From assembly GCF_001277175.1 (NCBI RefSeq), contig NZ_CP012257.1:1302001-1366000 (forward strand): a stretch of 64,000 bases of DNA, written 5' to 3'. This document shows, one piece after another, positions 7,698-15,820 of this stretch. The stretch is from Cronobacter universalis NCTC 9529. Lineage in GTDB: Bacteria > Pseudomonadota > Gammaproteobacteria > Enterobacterales > Enterobacteriaceae. The position numbers and the translations under genes were made by a program. Below the pieces are notes generated by a model. It searched no databases. It worked only from the letters and a program-made list of their open reading frames with translations, and was not told the origin of the DNA. The first letter of the stretch is position 1, and every line of letters starts with the position of its first letter.

Positions 7698-8465
7698 TTA
7701 ATCAGTTTCCAGAAAACGACGGATCGCGCGCAGCACCGCCTGCGGTTTTTCGGCATGCACCCAGTGACCGGCGCCCGCAATCACATGCGCGCGGGCCTGC
7801 GGGAACTGCGCGAGCAACGCCTCGCGGTGCGCTTCTTCCACATAAGGCGACGCGCCGCCGCGAATAAACAGCGCGGGGCCGTGCCAGGCGGGCACCGTTT
7901 CCCAGCCGACGATACGCGAATACTGGTTCCACAGCACCGGCACGTTAAAGCGCCACTCGCCCTCGACAAACGATTTCAGCAGAAACTGCACCACGCCTTC
8001 CTCAGCAATCTGCTGACGCATAATCTCCGCCGCCTGCTGGCGCGACGTGGCGCCCGCGTCGCTCACCGCGTTCACCGCGTTAAAAATTTCATCGTGACGG
8101 CGCACCTGGTAATCCACCGGCGCGATATCAATCGCCACCAGCTTTTCTATGCGCTCCGGCGCGAGGGCGGTCACCGCCATCGCCGCTTTGCCGCCCATCG
8201 AATGGCCGATGAGAATCACCTTATTCAGCCCCAGCGCGTCGAGGGTTTCGAGAATATCCTGCGCCATCGCCGGGTAATCCATCGTCTCGCTACGCCCGGA
8301 AAGCCCGTGGTTTCGCAAATCAACCTGCACAACGTCATGATCCGCCACCAGCTCACGCGCCAGCACGCCCAGGTTATCCAGGCTGCCAAACAGCCCGTGA
8401 ATGAACACAATCGGTGTATTTTGAGTCGGTTGTTGCGCAGATTGCGTGCGGGTATTTAATTTCAT
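7698..8465 (-). CDS. ybfF: YbfF esterase (alpha/beta hydrolase)
   Basis: 255 residues. Classic alpha/beta-hydrolase features are visible: oxyanion motif HGLFGS (23-28), nucleophile elbow GHSMGG with Ser89, and the catalytic His in GAGHWVHAEKP near residue 234. Ser89 is the known nucleophile of E. coli YbfF, an acyl-CoA/ester hydrolase. It is divergent from seqA, as in E. coli. The physiological substrate is uncertain. Confidence 0.92.
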   Translation of the reverse strand: MKLNTRTQSAQQPTQNTPIVFIHGLFGSLDNLGVLARELVADHDVVQVDLRNHGLSGRSETMDYPAMAQDILETLDALGLNKVILIGHSMGGKAAMAVTALAPERIEKLVAIDIAPVDYQVRRHDEIFNAVNAVSDAGATSRQQAAEIMRQQIAEEGVVQFLLKSFVEGEWRFNVPVLWNQYSRIVGWETVPAWHGPALFIRGGASPYVEEAHREALLAQFPQARAHVIAGAGHWVHAEKPQAVLRAIRRFLETD

Positions 8466-8648
8466 GGCAAAGTTCTTTTTTGGCGACTGACAGGTTAGGT
8501 TATCATGTTGACCATTCTGCCGCCCGGCTGCAAGGTTCCAGTTAATTCCGACTTTTGCGGCCTTCCTGGTTTGACGCTATCCGCTGTTGGGTTTTAACTC
8601 TATAATCCCAACGACTTGTATTCAGAAAAGATATCGCACTGGATTAAG

Positions 8649-9200
8649 ATGAAAACGATTGAAGTTGATGACGAGCTGTATCGCTACATTGCCAGCCACA
8701 CCCTGCATATTGGCGAAAGCGCGTCCGACATTTTACGGCGTATGTTGAAATTTTCCGCCTCCTCGCAGTTAGCCGCTACCCCAGCCAAAACAGAGACTTC
8801 CGCCACTGTCGCGCCCGTCGCTGAGCCTGAAAAACCGGTAAACCCGGCGCGCGATCGCGTGCGCGCCATGCGTGAGTTACTGCTGTCGGATGAATACGCC
8901 GAACAAAAACGCGCGGTCAATCGTTTTATGCTGGTGCTGTCTACACTCTATTCACTGGATGCAAACGCGTTTGCCGAAGCAACCGAGTCGTTACATGGCC
9001 GTACCCGCGTCTATTTCGCCGGTGACGAGCAAACGCTGCTGCAAAGTGGCAACCAGACGAAGCCCCGCCATGTGCCGGGCACGCCGTACTGGGTGATCAC
9101 GAATACGAATACAGGCCGCAAATGCAGCATGATCGAACACATCATGCAGACCATGCAGTTCCCGGCGGAATTGATTGAGAAGGTTTGCGGCACCATTTAA
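8649..9200 (+). CDS. seqA: Replication initiation negative regulator SeqA
   Basis: 183 residues (E. coli 181). The start at 8649 gives MKTIEVDDELYRYIASHTL, the conserved N-terminal filament-forming domain (about 1-35). An Ala/Pro/Thr-rich linker (about 38-70) leads to the C-terminal domain that binds hemimethylated GATC pairs (TNTNTGRKCSMIEHIM near residues 152-167). It sequesters oriC and newly replicated DNA. pgm begins 24 bases after its stop, so the two are probably co-transcribed, as in E. coli. Confidence 0.96.
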   Translation: MKTIEVDDELYRYIASHTLHIGESASDILRRMLKFSASSQLAATPAKTETSATVAPVAEPEKPVNPARDRVRAMRELLLSDEYAEQKRAVNRFMLVLSTLYSLDANAFAEATESLHGRTRVYFAGDEQTLLQSGNQTKPRHVPGTPYWVITNTNTGRKCSMIEHIMQTMQFPAELIEKVCGTI

Positions 9201-9224
9201 CTCTTGCGTCAGAAGGACCAGGCC

Positions 9225-10865
9225 ATGGCAGTCGATAACCGTGCGGGACAGCCTGCACAACAGAGTGATTTAATCAACGTCGCCCAGCTGACCGCGCAGT
9301 ACTACGTGCTGAAGCCGGAAGCGGGCAATGCGGAACACGCGGTGAAGTTCGGTACCTCGGGCCACCGCGGCAGCGCCGCGCGCCACAGCTTTAACGAGCC
9401 GCACATTCTGGCGATAGCCCAGGCGATTGCCGAAGACCGTGCGAAAAACGGCATCACCGGGCCGTGCTACGTCGGCAAAGATACGCATGCGCTCTCCGAG
9501 CCCGCGTTTATCTCCGTACTGGAAGTGCTGGCCGCTAACGGCGTCGATATCATCGTGCAGGAGAACAACGGTTATACGCCGACGCCTGCGGTCTCGAATG
9601 CGATCCTTGAGCACAACAAACGCGGCGGCGCGCAGGCGGACGGCATCGTCATCACCCCGTCGCACAACCCGCCGGACGATGGCGGCATCAAATACAACCC
9701 GCCTAACGGCGGCCCGGCGGACACCAACGTCACCAAAGTGGTCGAAAACCGCGCCAACGCGCTGCTGGCGGACGGCCTGAAAGGGGTGAAACGCCTCTCT
9801 CTGGATGACGCCTGGGCGAGCGGCCGCATTCAGGAAAAAGACCTGGTGCAGCCGTTTATCGAGGGGCTTACGGAAATCGTCGACATGGCCGCTATCCAGA
9901 AAGCCGGCCTGAAACTTGGCGTCGACCCGCTCGGCGGCTCCGGTATCGAATACTGGAAGCGCATCGCGGAGCACTACAAGCTTGATCTCACCCTCGTTAA
10001 CGATCAGGTGGATCAGACCTTCCGCTTTATGCACCTCGATAAAGACGGCGCGATCCGCATGGACTGCTCGTCGGAATCGGCGATGGCCGGTCTGTTGGCG
10101 CTGCGCGATAAGTTCGATCTGGCGTTCGCCAACGACCCGGACTACGACCGCCACGGTATCGTCACGCCTGCGGGCCTGATGAACCCGAACCACTATCTGG
10201 CGGTGGCTATCAACTACCTGTTCCAGCATCGTCCGCAGTGGGGCCAGGATGTCGCCGTCGGCAAAACGCTGGTCTCTTCCGCGATGATCGACCGCGTGGT
10301 AGACGCGCTGGGCCGTAAGCTGGTGGAAGTGCCGGTCGGCTTTAAATGGTTTGTTGACGGTCTCTACGACGGCAGCTTCGGCTTCGGCGGCGAAGAGAGC
10401 GCGGGCGCGTCCTTCCTGCGCTTTGACGGCACGCCGTGGTCCACCGATAAAGACGGCATCATCATGTGCCTGCTGGCGGCGGAAATCACCGCAGTAACCG
10501 GTAAAAATCCGCAGCAGCACTATGACGAGCTGGCCGCGCGTTTCGGCGCGCCAAGCTACAACCGTCTCCAGGCTTCCGCGACCTCCGCGCAGAAAGCGGC
10601 GCTCTCTAAGCTCTCTCCGGAAATGGTCAGCGCCAGCACGCTGGCGGGCGACCCGATCACCGCGCGTCTGACGGCCGCGCCGGGCAACGGCGCTGCCATC
10701 GGCGGCCTGAAAGTGATGACCGAGAACGGCTGGTTCGCGGCGCGTCCTTCCGGCACCGAAGACGCGTACAAGATCTACTGCGAAAGCTTCCTCGGTGAAG
10801 AACATCGCAAGCAGATTGAGAAAGAAGCGGTGGAAATCGTCAGCGAAGTGCTGAAAAACGCCTGA
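9225..10865 (+). CDS. pgm: Phosphoglucomutase
   Basis: 546 residues, the E. coli length. The start at 9225 follows AGAAGGA and gives [18 protein letters not shown]; the upstream in-frame ATG at 9204 is not conserved. The phosphoserine motif TPSHNPP has Ser146, the metal loop is DPDYDRHG, the sugar-binding segment is [11 protein letters not shown], and the phosphate-binding motif [10 protein letters not shown] is near the C-terminus. It interconverts glucose-1-phosphate and glucose-6-phosphate for glycogen, galactose and UDP-glucose metabolism. It functionally complements the galactose genes at the other end of the window. Confidence 0.97.
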   Translation: MAVDNRAGQPAQQSDLINVAQLTAQYYVLKPEAGNAEHAVKFGTSGHRGSAARHSFNEPHILAIAQAIAEDRAKNGITGPCYVGKDTHALSEPAFISVLEVLAANGVDIIVQENNGYTPTPAVSNAILEHNKRGGAQADGIVITPSHNPPDDGGIKYNPPNGGPADTNVTKVVENRANALLADGLKGVKRLSLDDAWASGRIQEKDLVQPFIEGLTEIVDMAAIQKAGLKLGVDPLGGSGIEYWKRIAEHYKLDLTLVNDQVDQTFRFMHLDKDGAIRMDCSSESAMAGLLALRDKFDLAFANDPDYDRHGIVTPAGLMNPNHYLAVAINYLFQHRPQWGQDVAVGKTLVSSAMIDRVVDALGRKLVEVPVGFKWFVDGLYDGSFGFGGEESAGASFLRFDGTPWSTDKDGIIMCLLAAEITAVTGKNPQQHYDELAARFGAPSYNRLQASATSAQKAALSKLSPEMVSASTLAGDPITARLTAAPGNGAAIGGLKVMTENGWFAARPSGTEDAYKIYCESFLGEEHRKQIEKEAVEIVSEVLKNA

Positions 10866-10890
10866 GTGAACTCCTGAACGGGAGACACAA

Positions 10891-10918
10891 AAAACGGCAA
10901 CCTTCGGGTTGCCGTTTT
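10891..10918. terminator. Bidirectional terminator between pgm and potE
   Basis: A 12-bp stem (AAAACGGCAACC / GGTTGCCGTTTT) with a TTCG tetraloop lies between the converging genes, with A and T tracts on both sides. Confidence 0.92.
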
Positions 10919-10940
10919 GCTTTCATCGTTATGTCGCTTA

Positions 10941-12257
10941 TCAACCGTGCTTATTAGTCAGCTCAAAGCGCGGCGACACCAGCCCGTACAGCGTCCAGCC
11001 CATAAACGTCACTATCGCGCCATACAGCATCGCCTCCTCGCCTGACGAGTAGAGCGCGTAGAAGCTGTAAATCGCCCCGAGCAGCGCCACCAGATTCGCC
11101 TGTTTCGCCTTACGCGGCGGCACCTTCGCCACCTGCTGAATAATCACCAGCGCCGCCATCGACAGAATATACGGGATGATATTGGTCACCACCGCCAGGT
11201 TCACCAGCACGTTAAACTGCTTGTTGAGGGAAGGGCTGATGGTCATCAGCGACAGGCCGCTCTGGATAATCACAATCGTCAGCATCCCTTTCACCGGCGC
11301 TTCCGCCCGGCTCAGGCGGGAAAAGACTTTCGGGAAATAGCCCTCATCGGCGGAAGAGCGGAACACCTGCGCGATGGTGAACTGCCAGCCGAGCAGCGAG
11401 CCGCAGCAGGACATCACCATCAGCGCCATAATGATTTTCCCGACGCCCGGCGTAAACATCTGCGCGAACGCCAGCCCGAACGGCGCGGTGGAGCGGGCCA
11501 GATCCAGGTTTGGCACGATACCCGCTATCACATTGGTGGAGACGATATAAATCACCGCCGCGCCCAGCGTGCCGCCGAGCACCGCGATCGGCACGTTGCG
11601 CTCCGGGTTTTCCACCACCTCGGTATTGGCGCAGGCCGATTCGAGGCCCAGGAAGGCCCACAGCGTCATGGCGATGGACGATCCCACGGCGTCGAAAAAC
11701 GGCACATGATGCGGGTTCCACGAGGCGGCATACAGCGACGGGCTGAACCAGAACCAGCCGATGACCGACAGCCCGACCACCGGAATGATCACCCCCCAGA
11801 CGGTGATGCCGCTGAGTTTGCCGGTCAGACGCGCGCCGCCGAAATTGGCGACGGTGCAGATCCACAACACCCCAATGGTGGCGATCCCGGTCTGCACCGG
11901 CGTTAAGGTCGCGCCGAACAGCTCGCTGCCATAGCCGACCGCCGAAATGGCGATAGCCACGTTGGCGATAAGCAGCGACACCCCATAGGTGTAGTTCGCC
12001 ATAAAATTGCCGGATTTACCGAAGGCATACTCCGCGTAGCCGCCCATACCGCCCGGTTTGCGGCTGAACATCCCGCATTTGGCGAATGCCCAGGCGAGCG
12101 CCATCGAGCCCACCGCGGTGACCAGCCAGGAGATAATCGAAATCGTGCCCACTTCGGCGAGTTTGGTCGGCAGCATAATAATGCCGGAGCCCATCATGTT
12201 GACCATCGTCAGGATGGTCAGCGGCACGACGCCCATTTTGTTGGATTTGCTCATCAT
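10941..12257 (-). CDS. potE: Putrescine-ornithine antiporter PotE
   Basis: 438 residues (E. coli 439). APC-superfamily protein with about 12 membrane helices and the early motif GSGIIMLPT (about residues 23-31). It exchanges external ornithine for cytoplasmic putrescine and works with SpeF in acid survival. The start codon overlaps the speF stop as ATGA (12254-12257), a sign of translational coupling. The gene looks intact although speF upstream is frameshifted, so its own translation may suffer if coupling is strict. Confidence 0.95.
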   Translation of the reverse strand: MMSKSNKMGVVPLTILTMVNMMGSGIIMLPTKLAEVGTISIISWLVTAVGSMALAWAFAKCGMFSRKPGGMGGYAEYAFGKSGNFMANYTYGVSLLIANVAIAISAVGYGSELFGATLTPVQTGIATIGVLWICTVANFGGARLTGKLSGITVWGVIIPVVGLSVIGWFWFSPSLYAASWNPHHVPFFDAVGSSIAMTLWAFLGLESACANTEVVENPERNVPIAVLGGTLGAAVIYIVSTNVIAGIVPNLDLARSTAPFGLAFAQMFTPGVGKIIMALMVMSCCGSLLGWQFTIAQVFRSSADEGYFPKVFSRLSRAEAPVKGMLTIVIIQSGLSLMTISPSLNKQFNVLVNLAVVTNIIPYILSMAALVIIQQVAKVPPRKAKQANLVALLGAIYSFYALYSSGEEAMLYGAIVTFMGWTLYGLVSPRFELTNKHG

Positions 12258-14448
12258 AACGCTCCTTCTGCGCGCGGTTGCGGCACAGGTTTTTCACTGA
12301 CCACGTAACACCAGACCTGATGGCGACCGTCGCAGGCTTCGACATAGACGCCCTGCAACTCCGGCGCGAAGCCCGGCAGCAGGTTGATCCCTTCTTCCAG
12401 CGCCCGGAAGTAATGCAGCGCCGCGCCGCCCCAGATTTCGCCAGGCACCACGCACAGCACGCCAGGCGGGTAGGGGAGCGCGCCCTCCGCCGCGATGAGG
12501 CCTTCGGCCTGTTCCAGACGCACCAGCTCGATATTGCCGCGAATAAACGCCTGGTTAGCCGCCTGCGGGCTCATGGCGACGCGCGGGAAATGCGCTTTGC
12601 GGAACATCTCTTTTTGCAGCTGTTTGACGTTACGGCTGGCGTAAAAGTCGTGCATCTCCTGGCAGAGCTGGCGCAGCGTATAGCCTTCGTAGCGCGCCTG
12701 ATGCTGTTTAAAGAGCGACGGCAGCACGTCGGCGAGCGGCGCGTCGCGCTCCAGCAGCGTTTCAAAGCGCGCCAGCTGCGCTACCAGCTGTTGCAGCTTG
12801 CTCATCTCTTCGGCGGGCGTCAGCAGGAACAGAATGGAGTTAAGATCGCATTTCTCCGGGATGATATGGTTTTCGCGCAGGTAGCTTGCGAGCACCGCGG
12901 CGGGCACGCCGAAAGCCTCATACTCGCCGGTTTCGGTATTAATACCCGGCGTGGTGAGCAGCAGCTTGCACGGATCGACGAAATACTGGTCCGGCGCGTA
13001 GCCTTCAAAGGCGTGCCAGCGCTCGCCGGGTACGAACTGGAAAAACCGTAAATCAGAGGCGATCTGCGCGGTTTCATAACTCTGCCACGGTCGGCCGTCG
13101 ACCATGGCCGGGACAAAGGGCCGGATGGCGCGGCAGTTGTCGAAAATCATCTTGCGGGCGTCAATGCCATACTCCACGCAGCGCATCCACATGCGGCGTC
13201 CGGCGTCGCCCTCATGCATCCGCGCGTTAATGTCCAGGGCCGCGAAAAGCGGGTAAAACGGGCTGGTGGAGGCGTGCATCATGAAGGCGTTATTCATCCG
13301 CTTGTGCGGCACGTAACGCGGCTGGCCTTTGATATGGCTGTCTTTTTTATGGATTTGCGAGGTTTGCGAAAATCCGGCCTGCTGTTTATGCACCGACTGC
13401 GTGACGAGAATGCCAGGATCGTTTTCGTTAAGCGTCAGCAGCAGCGGCGAGCAGGGCGCCATCATCGGGATAAACTGCTCATAGCCGACCCACGCGGAGT
13501 CAAAGAGCAGGTAGTCGCACAGCGGCCCGAGCGTGTCCACAATCTGGCGGGCGTTATAGACAGGCCGTCATAGGTGCCGAGCTGGATAACCGCCAGACGG
13601 AACGGGCGCTGTTCTGCGGCACGCGCTGGCGCTACCTCACGCACCAAATCGCGCAGGTAACGCTCGTCGAAACAGTGCGCGTCGATCCCGCCGATAAACC
13701 CGTACGGGTTACGCGCGGTTTCCAGATAGACCGGCGTCGCGCCCGCCTGCAACAGCGCGCCGTGGTGGTTCGACTTATGGTTATTGCGGTCAAACAGCAC
13801 CAGATCGCCCGGCGCCAGCAGCGCGTTGAGCACCACTTTATTGGCCGAAGAGGTGCCATTTAACACAAAGTAAGTTTTATCAGCGTTAAACACCGCTGCG
13901 GCGTGCTGCTGCGCAAGGCAGGGCGCGCCTTCATGGATCAGTAAATCGCCCATCGCCACGTCGGCGTTGCAGAGATCGGCGCGAAACAGCGTATCGCCGA
14001 AGAAACTGACGAACTGGTTGCCCGCCGGGTGACGGCGGAAAAACTCGCCGCCCTGGTGACCGGGGCAGTCAAAGGCGCTGTTGCCCTGATTGACGTAATC
14101 CACCAGCGCGCGAAAGAACGGCGGACGCAGCGCGGTTTCATATTTCTGTGCGGCGGCCTCAAGCTGGCGGCCATAGTAGTCGCGGTGCGATTCATTATAT
14201 TCAAACACGCCCGCAATCCGCGGCAGATACTCTGCCGGCACCCGCTCTTCGGGCTGGCACACCACAAAAATCGGAATGCCAAACCCGGTCATTTCAATCT
14301 CATCAATAATGCCCTGGAGAATATCGCTGACGGCCATTACCGCCGCGGCAATATCAATATAATCGGTGTCGTGAATATTAATAATCTCGCGGTCGGTAGA
14401 AAAACAGTCCGGACATAAACGGCTGACGCCAATTTTTAACGCTTGCAT
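12254..14448 (-). pseudogene. speF: Inducible ornithine decarboxylase, broken by a one-base deletion
   Basis: N-terminal codons 1 to about 296 (MQALKIGVSRLCPDCFSTD to AVIQLGTYDG) run in one frame. The rest (IYNARQ-equivalent onward, including VDTLGPLCDYLLFDSAWVGY, the PLP-lysine motif SVHKQQAGFSQTS and the C-terminal domain) continues in another. Comparison with SpeF places a missing base at 13559-13564: only five bases lie between the Gly codon and the Tyr-Asn-Ala codons where six are needed. Adding one base restores 731 residues (E. coli 732). As written, translation would stop at 13462 after 328 residues. SpeF decarboxylates ornithine to putrescine. The break may be real or a sequencing error; the rest shows no decay. 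Confidence 0.85.
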
Positions 14449-14715
14449 GAGAGTTCCTTATTTCAGGCAAAATCATCCCGCCAATTTTCTTTACGGAAAA
14501 TTGCTCAATATAAATGTCGGGCAAAACGCTCCCGCTGCCGTTAAAAGGCAGAACAGAAGAGTCGCTCTTTTTTAGCCAGACAGGCCCCTGCCAGCAACGT
14601 GCTGGTATTACAAAGGACTGTGACGAAAATGCGCGTACATTCCCAGGCAATCACCTGTTAACGAATAACATCAGATGTGCTCTGAAGAATGACCGGCGCG
14701 CAGTAGCGCAATACG
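14449..14715 (-). promoter_or_regulatory. speFL-speF intercistronic leader
   Basis: About 270 bases between the speFL stop and the speF start. In E. coli and Salmonella this segment carries Rho-loading sequence and alternative hairpins whose folding depends on ribosome stalling on speFL in high ornithine. I did not resolve individual stems here. Confidence 0.5.
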
Positions 14716-14820
14716 CTAGCGGGAGTTGAAAAGGTGAAAGTCAAAACAGTTGCGGTGGGCGAACATCATAATATGGGTTGTCCGCCTGATATGTGGCATA
14801 AACCGATTATTATTTTCCAT
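14716..14820 (-). CDS. speFL: SpeFL ornithine-sensing arrest peptide (34 aa)
   Basis: A 34-codon ORF below usual length cut-offs. It begins MENNNRFMPHIRRTTHIM and ends FDFHLFNSR, closely matching E. coli SpeFL. A ribosome-binding site (AAAGGAA) lies about 10 bases before the ATG. In E. coli the nascent peptide plus free ornithine stalls the ribosome near the stop codon, which prevents Rho termination and turns on speF-potE. The conserved HIRRTTHIM and HRNxFDFH core is intact, so the sensing leader is kept even though speF itself is broken. Confidence 0.92.
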   Translation of the reverse strand: MENNNRFMPHIRRTTHIMMFAHRNCFDFHLFNSR

Positions 14821-15142
14821 GTGATTATTTCCTTTCAGTAATTGAAAGCATGGATATTTTATCCAGGATGTCAGGCTGATCTGTGAATAAGATCAACAAA
14901 AAAGACCTGAGCCAGAAATAATTAGTCGCCGTTTATGCATAATGCAGAGCAGACCGCTGTTTGTTGTTTAAATGTAAATGCTCGGTTAATAAAGGGTGTT
15001 ATTTTATTTTGATGAAGTAATGGCTTTATTGTCGACAGACGGGAAATAACAAATGAATAAATAACGGAAAGTGCTGAAAGGCTATTCAAAATAAAAGAGA
15101 GGGGATATTTAAAGCCGCGCCAGGCGTGACGCGGCGTTAGCG
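14821..15142. promoter_or_regulatory. Intergenic region upstream of speFL
   Basis: About 320 AT-rich bases between speFL (leftward) and the end of kdpE. It must contain the acid-inducible speFL-speF-potE promoter. Near kdpE a hairpin GCCGCG/CGCGGC (about 15114-15135) could act as a weak terminator for kdpE, with only a short, interrupted T tract. No coding signal was seen. Confidence 0.5.
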
Positions 15143-15820
15143 TTAAAGCATAAAGCGGTAGCCGATGCCGGTTTCAGTCAGCAGGTGGCGCGGGCGCGCT
15201 GGATCGCTTTCCAGCTTCTGGCGCAGATGGCCCATATAGATACGCAGATAGTGGCTATGCTCGACCGCGTTCGGCCCCCACACCTGGCTTAACAGCTGGC
15301 GCTGGGTCAGCACTTTGCCGGGGTTATTCAGCAGCACGCCCAGCAGGCGGAACTCAATCGGCGTCAGGTGGATCTCCTCCGCGCCGCGCGTGATGCGTCT
15401 TGCGGCCAGATCGACCGTAATATCGGAAAAGCTTACCACCGGATCGCTCTGGCTCGCGCTGCCGTGGCGGCGCAGGGCGACGCGCAGCCGCGCCTGCAAT
15501 TCGCCGATGCCGAACGGCTTCGCGAGAAAATCATCGGCGCCGGCATCCAGCGCCGCGATTTTGTCCTGCTCGTCGCTGCGTGCCGACAGGACAATCACTG
15601 GCGTCTGGCTCCACTGGCGATAGTCGCGGATAAAATCGATGCCGTCGCCATCCGGCAGGCCGAGATCGAGGATCACCAGATCGGGCTTGCGGGTGGCGGC
15701 TTCAATCAGCCCGCGCTGGAGGGTTTCGGCGTCATAGACGCGCAGCCCTTCGCTCTCCAGCGCCGTGCGCAGAAAGCGGCGGATCTCTTTTTCATCTTCG
15801 ACTATCAGAACGCTAATCAC
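15143..15820 (-). CDS. kdpE: KdpE response regulator (OmpR family)
   Basis: 225 residues, the E. coli length. Receiver domain with the phosphoacceptor Asp52 (VILDLGLPDGDG) and switch Lys in LAKPFG. C-terminal OmpR-type winged helix (about 130-225; TPIEFRLLGVLLNNPGKVLT and HYLRIYMGHLRQKLE). It is phosphorylated by KdpD under K+ limitation and activates kdpFABC. Its start overlaps the kdpD stop as ATGA, so the two are translationally coupled. Confidence 0.97.
   Translation of the reverse strand: MISVLIVEDEKEIRRFLRTALESEGLRVYDAETLQRGLIEAATRKPDLVILDLGLPDGDGIDFIRDYRQWSQTPVIVLSARSDEQDKIAALDAGADDFLAKPFGIGELQARLRVALRRHGSASQSDPVVSFSDITVDLAARRITRGAEEIHLTPIEFRLLGVLLNNPGKVLTQRQLLSQVWGPNAVEHSHYLRIYMGHLRQKLESDPARPRHLLTETGIGYRFML

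Noticed and set aside
9270..10805. 511-codon open frame antisense to pgm
   Set aside because: Shadow of pgm codon usage; Arg/His/Val-rich composition with no family resemblance.
13540..13540. GTG at 13540 as the start of a separate C-terminal decarboxylase protein
   Set aside because: The sequence joins the upstream half with exactly one base missing, so a frameshifted single gene explains it better than two genes.
14378..14650. 90-codon open frame upstream of speF
   Set aside because: It overlaps the speF start in another frame and matches no protein; the true leader gene is speFL at 14716-14820.
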